A stretch of 64,000 bases of DNA from Chlorops oryzae. Taxonomy: Eukaryota; Arthropoda; Insecta; Diptera; Chloropidae. A program made the translations under genes and the position numbers. Of the stretch, positions 36,188 to 48,500 are shown in pieces. The DNA is taken from NCBI GenBank assembly GCA_020466095.1, contig CM035808.1:25204669-25268668 (forward strand), written 5' to 3'. Position 1 is the first letter of the stretch, and the number at the start of each line of letters is the position of its first letter. The notes under the pieces are model-generated. The model made no database searches. It was given only the letters and a program-made list of their open reading frames with translations, and was not told where the DNA came from.

Positions 36188-38357
36188 TTAGAAAGCACAA
36201 TGGAGTTGGACTCCTTTGACTGGAATGGCTATAAGTATCTTTGAACGGGCTTGAAGCTGAAAAGAAAATGCAATAATGTTAAAAAAAAAAAATGTGAAAA
36301 CTTTCAAACGTTGATGTGGACTCAACTGAGAAACTGAAATATGCCTCGGTTTTAGGATAATAAAATTAGAATTATATTTTAGTGTACACGTAGACAAAAG
36401 CTCACAGCAGCCATTCAACATGGTAAAATCTAATTTGGAATTTCCGATATTTTCCCCATTTTTTTCGTTTTTTTTTCTGTCTACACGCACATGTGCTCGC
36501 AAATAATTAACTGAAATTCAAATAAAAATTCGATTTCTTTGGCATTAATATCTATGTTTGTAATGTTAAACCTCATAGCAGATGTGGAATGGGTTTCCCC
36601 ATCATCACTTCTAGCCGCCTCACTCGCTGAATCTTGTCACTGAAAGTCGCCATCAAGGTGATATAATGTATTTTTTTGGTAATTACATTCATAGTTTAAA
36701 AATGTATTAACCCATACCATCGAAAATGTTTGCAGGTTGAGGAAATGAATTTTTTTTTTTTAATATTTAGGCAGGTACGTCTTGTTGGCAGTGTAGGGAG
36801 AATTTGCTTTTTAAAATTTCATTTAATTTCTACAGATTGTTTAATTTTCATCTAAAGAATCATAATTTATGAAAGGGTATTAAACAAATTAGCTTTGGTT
36901 CCATTTCACTAAAGAAAGTTTGAGTTCAAAGTTTTTGGTCGGTTGAAATATTTTCAAATTATCAATTCTTTTTTCTAAAATAAGGAACGTCTTCATCTAT
37001 CAAAGCAAGACAAAAACTGATTGTGTGCGTAGAATTGAAAAACTTAATTTTTCACGAACCATTTGACAGTGTGCACACCTGGTCAGCGAGAATAAGTTCA
37101 CAAGAATCGCTTTGAATGATTGGTTGGGTTGGTCTGCTCTGAGTCATTTCAAACCATTTTGAATCACAAAACAGAAAATTTCCTTCTTCGAAGCTTTTTA
37201 TACAGTACAGAACAATTTTGTCGATCAGACTTAGCCATATCTTAAAAAAGAACAGTCATTGAAGACTTGAGTATGGTGTGTTGATGAAAGCAGTCACCTA
37301 GCGATGCTGATATTCTCGTGTTCCAGAATATGATTTAGAAAACTTTTTCAATGTTTCATTGGAAATTGTGATAAAATGAATTTTCGATAGATTTCAATCC
37401 TTTTAGAGCGTGTCCAATAACAGACATTAAAATTTTACTCATGACCGCACAAATACTATATACCCCGACACAGAGTCCGTCGGGTATAATTTGACCGGTA
37501 CAATTGACCTCTAAGTAGCCATCGGTGGTATACTTGTGGGGCAGTGAAATGTGGGAGTGCTTATTTGTAAGCTCAATGTTAGAAGAGAGTTTAGGGCATT
37601 AGTTGGCAAAATAAAAAAGATTAGTCCTGTTATTTTTGTGACTAGTTGGGGAGCAGTTGGAGAATAGTTGGACTTTCTGCAGGGCATGAAGCGAAATGAA
37701 TGAACGAAGAAGAAATTCGTTTATACATATTTTCTTCTCAGTGGATTTGCGTCGATAAAGCACTTTTCGTAACAGTAAGAGAATTCGTCGCAAAAAATTT
37801 AAACTTCGTCTTCTGTCTTTTAGACAGTTTTTTAGCGCATCATTTTTGTTTTCTTCTTCACTTGATAAGAATGGAACGTACGTGCAACGAAATCACAACA
37901 ATTTTTCTGTCAAATAAGCCGAGAAGAAATCACAAGACCAAAGCAATTGGTTACATCTTTTAAATTCTAAGCACAGATTTTGGGGACTCGGAAGATTTGT
38001 CACACAGAATTTCAAGACCGCTAACAAATGTCTATAGGAATTTAGCTCGGGTATCATTTTTCTATAGGAATTTAGCTCGGGTATCATTTTATATATAATT
38101 ATAATTATTATTTATATATATATAATTTCTTTGCATTCCGCGAAGGAATTGTCCCACACATTTTTGTAAAATTCCAATTTTTCCAAATTCCTTTGCCTTT
38201 GTGTACTAGCTTAAAGAGTCTCACTTAAGACTCTGAAGGGCTCAAAGCACTTAACCTAATTTCCTGCAATAATTTTAGTTCTAATCAATCAAAAGTTTCG
38301 TTAGTGTCCAATTAGCAGCCAATTTGACTCTTAGAAAAATATATATTTCGATCTTCC
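36188..38357. other. VMP1 upstream region and intergenic DNA
   Basis: Should contain the VMP1 promoter and 5' UTR. A short hairpin TATACCCCGAC..GTCGGGTATA lies near 37460-37488. A 29-bp unit (CTATAGGAATTTAGCTCGGG core) is repeated twice at about 38031-38088, followed by AT-only sequence. No further gene recognised. Confidence 0.45.
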
Positions 38358-39427
38358 ATGACATCTTTCAGCCGGAATGAATTTGAAAGTAATAAATCGC
38401 AAGATCGTACGGTGAACTACGATGAACTTTTAGACAAAAAGCGTTGTCGTAATCTCTTCCGCACATCACAGCGTGAAAAATAAATTGAGCTTTTTTTCAC
38501 GGATTTTATCAGATGCACCGTCAAACCTCTCCCTATAGAGATTCTGACAAGTTATTTTGCTTTCAATAGAAGCTATACAAATGAATTAATTCAAGAGAAA
38601 CTAGGCAGAAAGAGGTTCGTCGTCTATATGAAAAGCACTTTTTGAATTCCAAACTAAGGTCTGCATTCAATTTATTGGAAAATAGAGAATATATCGCACC
38701 CGTGCTAATAAATCGGCACAACTCAAAATTTTTAAATCAATTTTTTTATGTTCGATTGCATTTTTCTGTAAGAAACACATGGGCACGAATATGGGCACGA
38801 ATATGGGCACGAATATGCGAAATTCAATGGGCACGAATATGGGCACGAATATGGGCACAAATATGCGAAATTCAATGGGCACGAATATGGGCACGAATAT
38901 GCGAAATTCAATGGGCACGAATATGGGCACGAATATGCGAAATTCAATGGGCACGAATATGGGCGACGAATATGCGAAATTCAATGGGCACGAATATGGG
39001 CACGAATATGCGAAATTCAATGGGCACGAATATGGAACAAATATGCCGAAATTCAATGCGGCTCATCGAATATGGGCACGAATATGCGAATTCAATGGTG
39101 CAAAATATGGCACTAGAAATATGACCGATTAATTCATTGATGGGCACGAATATGGACGAATATGCGAAATTATTTCCATATGAGGCATCGAATATTGCAC
39201 GAATATGCGAAATTCAATTGGCACGATATATGGGACGAATATGGAAATATCAATGGGCAGCGAATATTGGAGCGCAACGAATATGCGAAATTCAAGAGCA
39301 AACGAAATCGTGAACAAAGCATGCATCTGAATGCAAATTTGCCACGTGAACAATCATTGACCAAAACCGTAGCAATACACCGTGCAATTGTTCAAGAAAA
39401 GTTTGACAAAATATTGAAAACCTAGGG
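38358..39427 (+). CDS. Possible unrecognised gene or pseudogene carrying a minisatellite
   Basis: I do not recognise it. A 41-codon ORF (38358-38483) is rich in charged residues and looks coding. A second frame is open from 38585 to 39124 and reads RRLYEKHFLNSKLRSAFNLL before entering a 12-bp tandem repeat. After the repeat, a further frame reads NREQSMHLNANLPREQS and stops at 39425. Amino-acid usage outside the repeat looks protein-like rather than random, but frames do not join without splices or indels, and no domain is evident. It could be a rapidly evolving gene, a pseudogene, or chance. Confidence 0.28.
38781..39290. repeat. 12-bp minisatellite, two alternating unit types
   Basis: Built from ATGGGCACGAAT and ATGCGAAATTCA, both 12 bp, in patterns such as two or three of the first then one of the second. 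The left half is nearly perfect; from about 38960 units carry indels and substitutions. The period is a multiple of three, so several frames stay open on both strands. Confidence 0.9.
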
Positions 39428-40513
39428 GTAGAGGAAATATTAGAACTTCCATGGAAATTAACGCTTGATTATTGGACTTGATTGCTAGCATTGTTCGATT
39501 TGAGAGATTGATAAGCTCTTTAAAAAAATATATTTCTCTCCTATAGTTAAATCGATGAGAGAATCGAATGATTTAGATACATGCGCAAATCCTTCGTAAT
39601 TATGCCGCATATTAGTAGCAAGGCTCGATAATTAATAATAAGCATTGATTTCCAGCAAATAATGCCTTCGGCACAGAGACAACAGAAGAGAGAAAAAACG
39701 AAAACTGTTTAGAAGCTGATCGTTCGATTACGGAATGACAGCCAATGATAATTGGCCACATATACAATCATCGCCCACGAACCGTATGCAAATACAGCAC
39801 TTCAATTTTGAAAGGTGCACTGAGCCTAAATATTTCGTCTATGCAACTTAAACAATACAGAAATACCAATAGGTGAAAAAGAACGACAAACTATTCAACG
39901 AAATTGCTTCGATTTATTGAGACTTCATTGGAGCACTTCGCTTTGATTTGAATGGATAGCACTTGAAAGCTTCTTTTACAACTAATTTCGTCTACTCATC
40001 ATTAAATCGATAAGACTCATACCTTTAATACATGCTGCAATCCTCCTCCTATCATTCAAATTTCCGCATTCTAAGAACAGCTGTTACATTACATCACAAA
40101 CGCACAGGTAATTTCCAAGCAATAATTAGCCTTCGCTAGGACCTTGAAATGTTTTTCTTTAACGGCTTTTGTTTAGAAGCGCGTTCGTATTTAATTAATA
40201 ATAAGAATAATAATAATAGTATAACATACTATCTTAAATATTCCGTCCTCACTCGAGCCCGAATGACAAATGACTAGCAATGTTCGATATACATCGATGT
40301 TTATAGTACGCAGTGCTGCCACTGGCCTAAATATTTTCGTTCCTATTTCAACTTAAAAATGTACCAAAAATGTACCAATGTGCTTGGAACACCATTGTGG
40401 CTTTTGTTGTTCCTTTCCATTTCTTGTGCGATTTGCTTTTCTGTTTGGCCGGCTTTAAAAATGTATCTAAAATATTTTATATCTATTGGGTATTTTTAAC
40501 ATAAATGCTACAA
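39428..40513. other. Intergenic, no clear gene
   Basis: AT-rich. CAGTGCTGCCA near 40312 could be a hAT end, with a loose partner GGCAACACTGATAG near 43258-43271, which would make an outer element around the structures between; this is weak. No ORF of note. Confidence 0.35.
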
Positions 40514-41018
40514 TTATAGCATTGACAGACATATGGTGTAAAGTCTATAGACTTCACACTACAATGAAAAAAGTCGATGTTGGGGTGACACACTACAATT
40601 GATTGTGGATTTCTATTGTGGACTTCTTTGAAACAGCTGATGATTGAAAATTAAATCAACAACAAAAACATTTTGGTAGCATTTAGCCTCGATTTTATCT
40701 CAAAAGAATCCATGAAAATATCGTTTGTTTGTTATATAAATCCATACGATGGAATTAATTTCATGCATTTCGCATAAATTACTTGAAACTAGAAATTTAA
40801 ACATCTGCTTTCCGATAAAATAATCGATATTTCGTTTAATTTGGTGCGGCGTTGCCATATCAATCTAAGAAGTCCACAATAAGTCCTCCCTTTCAATCTA
40901 GTGTGAAGTCTATAAAAAAACTATGTTGGCTAAGGTAGACTTTTGAGAAATACCTATGTGTGTCACCTAGACTTCACACCATCATGGTGTAAAATACCTA
41001 TGTCTGTCAGTGCTATAA
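40514..41018. mobile_element. Inverted-repeat element with ends GCA(T/C)TGACAGACATA
   Basis: TTATAGCATTGACAGACATA at 40514 and its near complement ending at 41018 give 20-bp inverted ends. Subterminal CTTCACAC/GTGTGAAG blocks repeat within. TA flanks would fit a Tc1/mariner-type MITE, but the flanks are themselves symmetrical, so the class is uncertain. Confidence 0.65.
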
Positions 41019-41489
41019 TATTACTTATGCATTTTATCGCAGAGACAGTCTGAGCACTTCAATGGAAACCACATACACTTACTAAATTTCGCTACACATT
41101 TTCATTTTGAGGACATGCATGCAGGCACGGCAGAACGGCGTTTAACATGGGTGTTTACCAACTCGATGATTTCCGAGTGTATTTTACCCACTCGAAATTT
41201 TCCAATGGCTTTTCCTACTCAGAGGAAAATTTCCACGAAATTTTTGGAATGCCAGTTTTGAAAAAATTTTTTTTCCATTTTCATTTTGAGTTAATATGCA
41301 ATGTTTCCTAGAGCCTGTATCTTTGCGTTAATAAAGAATGAAAAGCATTAAAGACATAAGCCAAAACTACCAAACGGAAGTATTTGAAACAATACTTGGC
41401 CGCGAAAATTTAATACGTAAAAATTTTACCCTAATAATTGTCTTTTTAAATAAAATGTAATTCTATTATTTCGGAGGCATTTTACTGCA

Positions 41490-42245
41490 TGTATGATATG
41501 TTGTACATTCCAATTCGGAAGTTAATACGTTTGGCGGTTCAAAGTTATAAGTATTTTTTTTCATTTTTGGAGGTAGGAGTGGGCGGATCACGCCCATATT
41601 TTGCAGTAATATCCCAATGAGTGAAAGGTATGTACGTTCCAAGTCCGAAGTGAATATGTTCAGTAGTTCAGGAGTTATTAGCATATTTCATTTGTGGGGA
41701 AGCATGGGCGGATCACGCCCATATTTTTCAATAACATCCCAATGGGTTCCAAGTATATATGATCCAAGTTTGAAGTGAATATGTTAAGTGGTTCAGAAGT
41801 TATGAGCATTTTTCTATATGCGACGGCGCGCCTTTCCAAGAATGCGGAATGTATTCTATAGTTATGTACGCATGTTACAATATTGCATCAGCTTTTCTTT
41901 CTAAATGCTTGCGGTAGCATTTGTTTACATACATATATAAAAATGCTCCCAACTTCTGAACCACTTTAACATATTCACTTCAAACTTTGGATCATATATA
42001 CCTTGGACCCATTGGGATGTTATTGAAAAATATGGGCGTGATCCGCCCACTGCTTCCCCACAAATAAAATATGCTAATAACTCCTGAACTACTGAACATA
42101 TTCACTTCGGACTTGGAACGTACATACCTTTCACTCATTGGAATATTACTGCAAAATATGGGCGTGATCCGCCACTCCTACCTCCACAAATGGAAAAATA
42201 CTTATAACTTCTGAACCACAAAACTTCGGACTTGGAATGTTGTAT
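41490..42245. repeat. Large imperfect palindrome inside the hAT element
   Basis: Arms of about 375 bp mirror each other about a centre near 41870. Each arm holds two copies of a block with GGGCGGATCACGCCCATATT, AACATCCCAATG and GTTCAG.AGTTAT. The arms differ by scattered changes, so it is old or error-prone, and it would form a long hairpin. Confidence 0.8.
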
Positions 42246-42640
42246 GTGTGTACATATAGATGTAGGTACATATGTACATATCGTTAGCTTCGGATAGAAA
42301 GGGCGTATCATTTGTTTTTTCAAAAATAAGATTTTTAATTTTACTAGTGGTCCACTCTGAAATGCAACCCCATAATCTTAAGCTCGATGAGATATATATT
42401 TGGCTTTTAAAATTTAACAAGAGGCCGAAAAAATGCGGAATTGTCTTTAAGTTTTTTAATTTTTTTTTACATGAAGTGCGTTAATTTTTGTTATTAAATG
42501 TATAATATGAATAATATTTTTTGTATATTTTATTTTACTTGATTTGTAACGAAATGATGGGAATGTTGATTTCGTGGGAGCTTTGTATACTACTCCAACG
42601 CAGCAATACACCACCCTTCCCCCTTCGAACTACTACCCAC

Positions 42641-42999
42641 TAGAGGTGGAAAACAATCAATGTTAACATAATGGTAAAATTAATAAAATAAATGGTAAAA
42701 ATAAATTCCATTAAATTAAATTCTAACAAGCTTAGTAGTTGATGAAAAACAATAGATTGTTGTAGAACACCATCAATAGGGTAAAACATTTAAAAACATC
42801 GTCGATGTATCCCACAATCGTGCACTATTGATGGTTTCTGATAACTAACAATTTTTTTCCATCAACTAAGGTTGTTAGAATTAAATCAAGCTTAATCTAT
42901 TTTGCATTTTTAACTTTCTTTTCATTATTATTTATTTTAACTTAAAAACATCGATACTATCGATGTATCGATGTTAACATCGATTTTTTCCCACCTCTA
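42641..42999. mobile_element. Nested hAT MITE with TSD CTACCCAC
   Basis: TAGAGGTGGAAAACAATC at 42641 and the complement of TAGAGGTGGGAAAAAATCG at the right end form ~28-bp imperfect inverted repeats. The 8-bp duplication CTACCCAC is perfect (42633-42640, 43000-43007). Inside are further mirrored segments (TCTAACAAGCTTAGTAGTTG). 359 bp, no coding content. Confidence 0.9.
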
Positions 43000-43388
43000 C
43001 TACCCACTCGGGAAAAATCTGTTCTGCCGTGCCTGCATGCATGTAGTTATCTCTTTCCTTCTAACTTCGTGATTGGCTCTTAAAAATCTTTATTGATTTC
43101 CTTTCTTTCACGTTCACATAAAAAAGTAGTGCCATCTTTTTTCCCTCAGCCAGAGGGAAAACCACAAAAATGTACCAAATATGAAGAAAATGTACCATTG
43201 TACCAAAATAAAAAATTATTTTTTTTTGTACCAGAAATGGCACAATTGTGCCAAAACGGCAACACTGATAGTACGATACATCCAATCGACCCGATGGTTT
43301 GATAGGCTGCCGATTTAATCGATGTATCAAGCATATGTAACTATATATGTCACTCAGGAGCCGTTTCCATTTTGGCTCTTTTCACCGC

Positions 43389-43464
43389 CTTCGTATAGCC
43401 TTCGTATAGCATTCGTATAGCTTTCGTATAGCCATCGTATACCCATCATATAGCCTACGTATCC
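43389..43464. repeat. Decamer tandem repeat, unit about TTCGTATAGC
   Basis: Seven imperfect copies of a 10-bp unit in a row. It ends 15 bases before the start of the duplicated segment at 43480. Confidence 0.85.
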
Positions 43465-43479
43465 TCGCCATTTTACATG

Positions 43480-44420
43480 CGTCGTTTATCCAACATCGAA
43501 CAGCTGGCACCGAAAATTTCCAGTTTAATATAAAAATTTAGATATTGTAAGCAATTAAATAGATTACCAAACGAAGTTACACTATCCAAAACGGGGTACA
43601 CTGCTTAACTTTTTTTGTGCTGACATTATAAGTATATCTACTAAATTGGCAAAATTAAAAAGACTCTTTCTTTTTCACGCTTTTCGGATAAAAGTTTTTG
43701 CTTCTTTACGACTCAGCAATCAGCTGGAATGACTTGAAAAAATGTTTTCCGCGAAATAGTATAACTATAAATAAGACCGGTCTGCGACAGCATTTACAAA
43801 ACGATTGCATTGCCAAGCAAAAAGAAAGCTAGATTTGGAAAAAAGCTTGCAATAACGAATGAGCTTTGGATGTCGGTGTTTGCAACGTTTACGAAAGCCT
43901 TATTCATGTAAGCTTTCTATAAATTTAGTTTAAAAAGCTTAAAATAAACTTGTTCATGCAAGCTTTTCTTAAGCTTCAATTGCAAAGCGCTTTTCAAAAT
44001 AATTCCTGCGATTGCAAAGCTATACTACAGGCGAAGATATTTTCAATACAATGCAAATTTTGTTGATAGCAATGGATTAGATTGGAAAAGAAGAAAAAAA
44101 AAAAATGAATCACCAAGCTCACTTCAAGAAAAACAAGTCACTCTAATTTACAGTCTACGATAAAATTGAAGCAAAACAAAACAAATTTGAGTTTTGGATG
44201 ACTTGCTCTCATAATAGCGAGTCGCGTTGCTTCCCAACCCTTAAAGATTTCTATCATGAAATCGATGGCGATATTGGAGAAAATGCTATGTCGGTGCTTT
44301 GTGGTGAAATTAATATTTTCCAGATGAGTCTAACCTAACCATGCCATTTTGTCCTTTTTTTCGCGGGATACTCCTTTTTTTCGCCATCCAAAAGTCTATC
44401 CCGTGAACGAGCTAAAAATC
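43480..44420 (+). repeat. Segmental duplicate, copy A (direct copy at 60033-61000)
   Basis: Begins ATGCGTCGTTTATCC and stays nearly identical to 60033 onward for about 0.95 kb, differing by single-base indels and about 45 bases (near 44190-44234) missing from the other copy. It includes the first codons of a DUF4806 exon that is complete only in copy B. Beyond 44420 similarity can still be followed but the sequence is badly degraded. Confidence 0.9.
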
Positions 44421-45500
44421 CGTTTTTTTTTTTTATTTTAAAAATTCCTTTTTTTCCAAACCCTTTTTAAAATTTTTTTTTTTTTTTTTTTAAAAAAACA
44501 AAAATCCCTCCAAAAAATTTTTTTTTTTTTTTTTTTTGGGTAAAAACCGAAAACACCTGCCAGAAAATTTTGCCATTTTCAAAAAGATTTCACATGCCAC
44601 CAAAATATTAAAACTATCCAAATTTCCCTAGGGACCGAAAAACAAGGTTCCCAAATTCCATGACTATTTCGAAAATTTTAAATTAAATTTCCGCAATTTT
44701 AGCGGAAACCCAAAAATAATCAAAACAACCTTTAAATTTCCTAGGAATCGAAATGTTAATTTTTAATTGATGGAATTTCAAATTTGTCCTGGGCTAAAAA
44801 GAAAAATTCAAAAAACCCTTTCCAATTTGGCCGAAAAATTTTTTTAAATTGCAAATTTTTAAATCCTTTTTTCAAAAAAATACAAATGAAAACGGAACTT
44901 TCAAATTTTAATTGCCATAAAAAAATTAAAAAGTTTGGGAAAGAGAAAGTGTTTAAAATTTTATTGAAAGGGTTTTTTTTTTTTTTGTAAAATTTTAAAA
45001 ATAAAAAAACTTCCACCCAGGAGTTTCCAAAAAACGGTAAAAATTTTTTCCCAATTAATTTTTTAAATTTTTTTTTCAAAATGGTTTAAAAAATATTTCA
45101 AAAAAATGTTTAAAAATTTTGTTTTAAAAAAATATTCAAAAAATTACAAATCAAAAAAACCTTTTCAAAACCCGAAAATTAATTTGGTTAAAAAATTTGG
45201 ATTTGCCTTTCCCAAATCGAAAATTTTTGAAAATTTATTTGGAAAATTTTTTTTTTTTTTTTGGAACTTTAAATTAAACCCAAGCCTCCAACCCATTTGG
45301 CAAGTTTTTTTCCAAAAAAAGAAAATTTTAAAATTGTTTTCCAATTTTTTGGGAAATTTTTTTTATCAGGAACCTTTGAGAAAAAAATTTTCCAAAACCC
45401 GTAAAAGGTATTTTCTTTAAACCAAAAAAAAATTAAAAAATTAACCTTTTTTTCCCGCCAAAAAAATTTTTCAAAAAAACTTTACAAAATAACAAAAAAC
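44421..45500. other. Degraded sequence, probably failed consensus
   Basis: Extremely homopolymer-rich, with runs of A, T, C and G lengthened everywhere. The left part tracks 60915-61280 and the right part (after about 45200) tracks the satellite, for example a distorted form of AAGCCTCCAACACACTTTGC near 45281. I read it as an assembly artefact covering the join between the duplicated segment and the satellite. Confidence 0.75.
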
Positions 45501-48500
45501 CAAAATTTTTCAAAACCCGAAAATTCCCAGTAGTTTCCGAGATTTAACCACTTGAAATTTTGGCATCCACCTTCTGTTTTTTCCCTGTTCGCCTAGTGAA
45601 TCAGACGAATTTTTGAACTGAAATCCGCATTCTCCGGCATCATTTTTTCTCGAAGCTAGAATTTTTTTTCGAGAACTTCCAATGGTAATTATGCTTCCGT
45701 TTAAGCCTCCAACACACTTTGCAATGAATAAATTTTTAAATATTTCCACGGGTAAGGAAAATGCAAAAAGTGCTTCAAATAGGGGGAAAGCGTATTAGTT
45801 TTCCAGGAATTTTCTCCAATGGGAATTTTCTTTTGGATCTGAGGAACCATTTTAGAGAAGAAAAATTTTCAAAAACCCTGTAGGAAATGTCATTTTGAGA
45901 CATTTAAACCTGGAAAACCAAAACTTTATTCAAAAAAATATAACGGCTTTATTTTCCCGCCAAAATAGTATTTCCAAAAAAACTTTACAAAATAACTAAA
46001 AAACCAAAATTTTCAAAACCCGAAAATTCCCAGTAGTTTCCGAGATATAACCACTTGAAATTTTGGATCCACCTTCTGTTTTTTCCTGTTCGCCTAGTGA
46101 ATCAGACGAATTTTTGAACTGAAAATCCGCATATCTCCGGCATCATTTTTTCTCGAACGCTAGAATTTTTTTTTCGAGAACTTCAATGGTAATTATGTTC
46201 CGTTTAAGCCTCCAAACACTTTGCAATGAATAAATTTTTAAATATTTCCACGGGTAAGGAAAATGCAAAAAGTGCTTCAAATAGGGGGAAAGCGTATAGT
46301 TTTCCAGGAATTTTCTCCATGGGAATTTTCTTTTGGATCTGAGGAACCATTTAGAGAAGAAAAATTTTCAAAAACCCTGTAGGAAATGTCATTTTGAGAC
46401 ATTTAAACCTGGAAAACAAAACTTTATTCAAAAAAATATAACGGCTTTATTTTCCCGCCAAAATAGTATTTCCAAAAAAACCTTACAAAATAACTAAAAA
46501 ACCCAAAATTTTCAAAACCCGAAAATTCCCAGTAGTTTCCGAGATATAACCACTTGAAATTTTGGCATCCACCTTCTGTTTTTCCTGTTCGCCTAGTGAA
46601 TCAGACGAATTTTTGAACTGAAAATCCGCATATCTCCGGCATCATTTTTTCTCGAACGCTAGAATTTTTTTTTCGAGAACTTCAATGGTAATTATGCTTC
46701 CGTTTAAGCCTCCAACACACTTTGCAATGAATAAATTTTAAATATTTCCACGGGTAAGGAAAATGCAAAAAGTGCTTCAAATAGGGGGGAAAGCGTATAG
46801 TTTTCCAGGAATTTTCTCCATGGGAATTTTCTTTCGGATCTGAGGAACCATTTAGAGAAGAAAAATTTTCAAAAACCCTGTAGGAAATGTCATTTTGAGA
46901 CATTTAAACCTGCAAAACAAAACTTTATTCAAAAAAATATAACGGCTTTATTTTTCCCGCCAAAATAGTATTTCCAAAAAAAACTTTACAAAATAACTAA
47001 AAAACCAAAATTTTCAAAACCCGAAAATTCCCAGTAGTTTCCGAGATATAACCACTTGAAATTTTGGCATCCACCTTCTGTTTTTCCTGTTCGCCTAGTG
47101 AATCAGACGAATTTTTGAACTGAAAACCGCATATCTCCGGCATCATTTTTTCTCGAACGCTAGAATTTTTTTTCGAGAACTTCAATGGTAAGTATGCTTC
47201 CGTTTAAGCCTCCAACACACTTTGCAATGAATAAATTTTAAATATTTCCACGGGTAAGGAAAATGCAAAAAGTGCTTCAAATAGGGGGAAAGCGTATAAT
47301 TTTCCAGGAATTTTCTCCATGGGAATTTTCTTTCGGATCTGAGGAACCATTTAGAGAAGAAAAATTTTCAAAAACCCTGTAGGAAATGTCATTTTGAGAC
47401 ATTTAAACCTGGAAAACAAAACTTTATTCAAAAAAATATAACGGCTTTATTTTCCCGCCAAAATAGTATTTCCAAAAAAACTTTACAAAATAACTAAAAA
47501 ACCAAAATTTTCAAAACCCGAAAATTCCCAGTAGTTTCCGAGATATAACCACTTGAAATTTTGGCATCCACCTTCTGTTTTTTCCTGTTCGCCTAGTGAA
47601 TCAGACGAATTTTTGAACTGAAAACCGCATATCTCCGGCATCATTTTTTCTCGAACGCTAGAATTTTTTTTTCGAGAACTTCAATGGTAAGTATGCTTCC
47701 GTTTAAGCCTCCAACACACTTTGCAATGAATAAATTTTAAATATTTCCACGGGTAAGGAAAATGCAAAAAGTGCTTCAAATAGGGGGAAAGCGTATAATT
47801 TTCCAGGAATTTTCTCCATGGGAATTTTCTTTCGGATCTGAGGAACCATTTAGAGAAGAAAAAAATTGTCAAAAACCCTGTAGGAAATGTCATTTTGAGA
47901 CATTTAAACCTGCAAAACAAAACTTTATTCAAAAAAATATAACGGCTTTATTTTCCCGCCAAAATAGTATTTCCAAAAAAACTTTACAAAATAACTAAAA
48001 AACCAAAATTTTCAAAACCCGAAAATTCCCAGTAGTTTCCGAGATATAACCACTTGAAATTTTGGCATCCACCTTCTGTTTTTCCTGTTCGCCTAGTGAA
48101 TCAGACGAATTTTTGAACTGAAAACCGCATATCTCCGGCATCATTTTTTCTCGAACGCTAGAATTTTTTTTCGAGAACTTCAATGGTAAGTATGCTTCCG
48201 TTTAAGCCTCCAACACACTTTGCAATGAATAAATTTTAAATATTTCCACGGGTAAGGAAAATGCAAAAAGTGCTTCAAATAGGGGGAAAGCGTATATTTT
48301 CCAGGAATTTTCTCCATGGGAATTTTCTTTTGGATCTGAGGAACCATTTAGAGAAGAAAAATTTTCAAAAACCCTGTAGGAAATGTCATTTTGAGACATT
48401 TAAACCTGCAAAACAAAACTTTATTCAAAAAAATATAACGGCTTTATTTTCCCGCCAAAGTAGTATTTCCAAAAAAAACTTTACAAAATAACTAAAAAAC

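Larger units (their letters stand above)
41122..43035. mobile_element. hAT-type element with perfect 8-bp target duplication
   Basis: Ends CAGGCACGGCAGAAC (41122-41136) and GTTCTGCCGTGCCTG (43021-43035) are perfect 15-bp inverted repeats flanked by CATGCATG on both sides (41114-41121, 43036-43043). 1.9 kb, no transposase. The interior is a large palindrome and a second hAT element (listed separately). Confidence 0.88.

Noticed and set aside
38667..39056. Minus-strand ORF rich in SCPY and FAY repeats
   Set aside because: It is the reverse reading of the 12-bp minisatellite, whose period keeps all frames open.
40312..43271. Outer hAT element with CAGTGYTGCC ends enclosing the other elements
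   Set aside because: Ends match over only about 10 bp and no target duplication was found, so not called.
43061..43330. 89-codon minus-strand ORF near 43.1-43.3 kb
   Set aside because: It overlaps TGTACCA-type repeat sequence and has no protein family signal.
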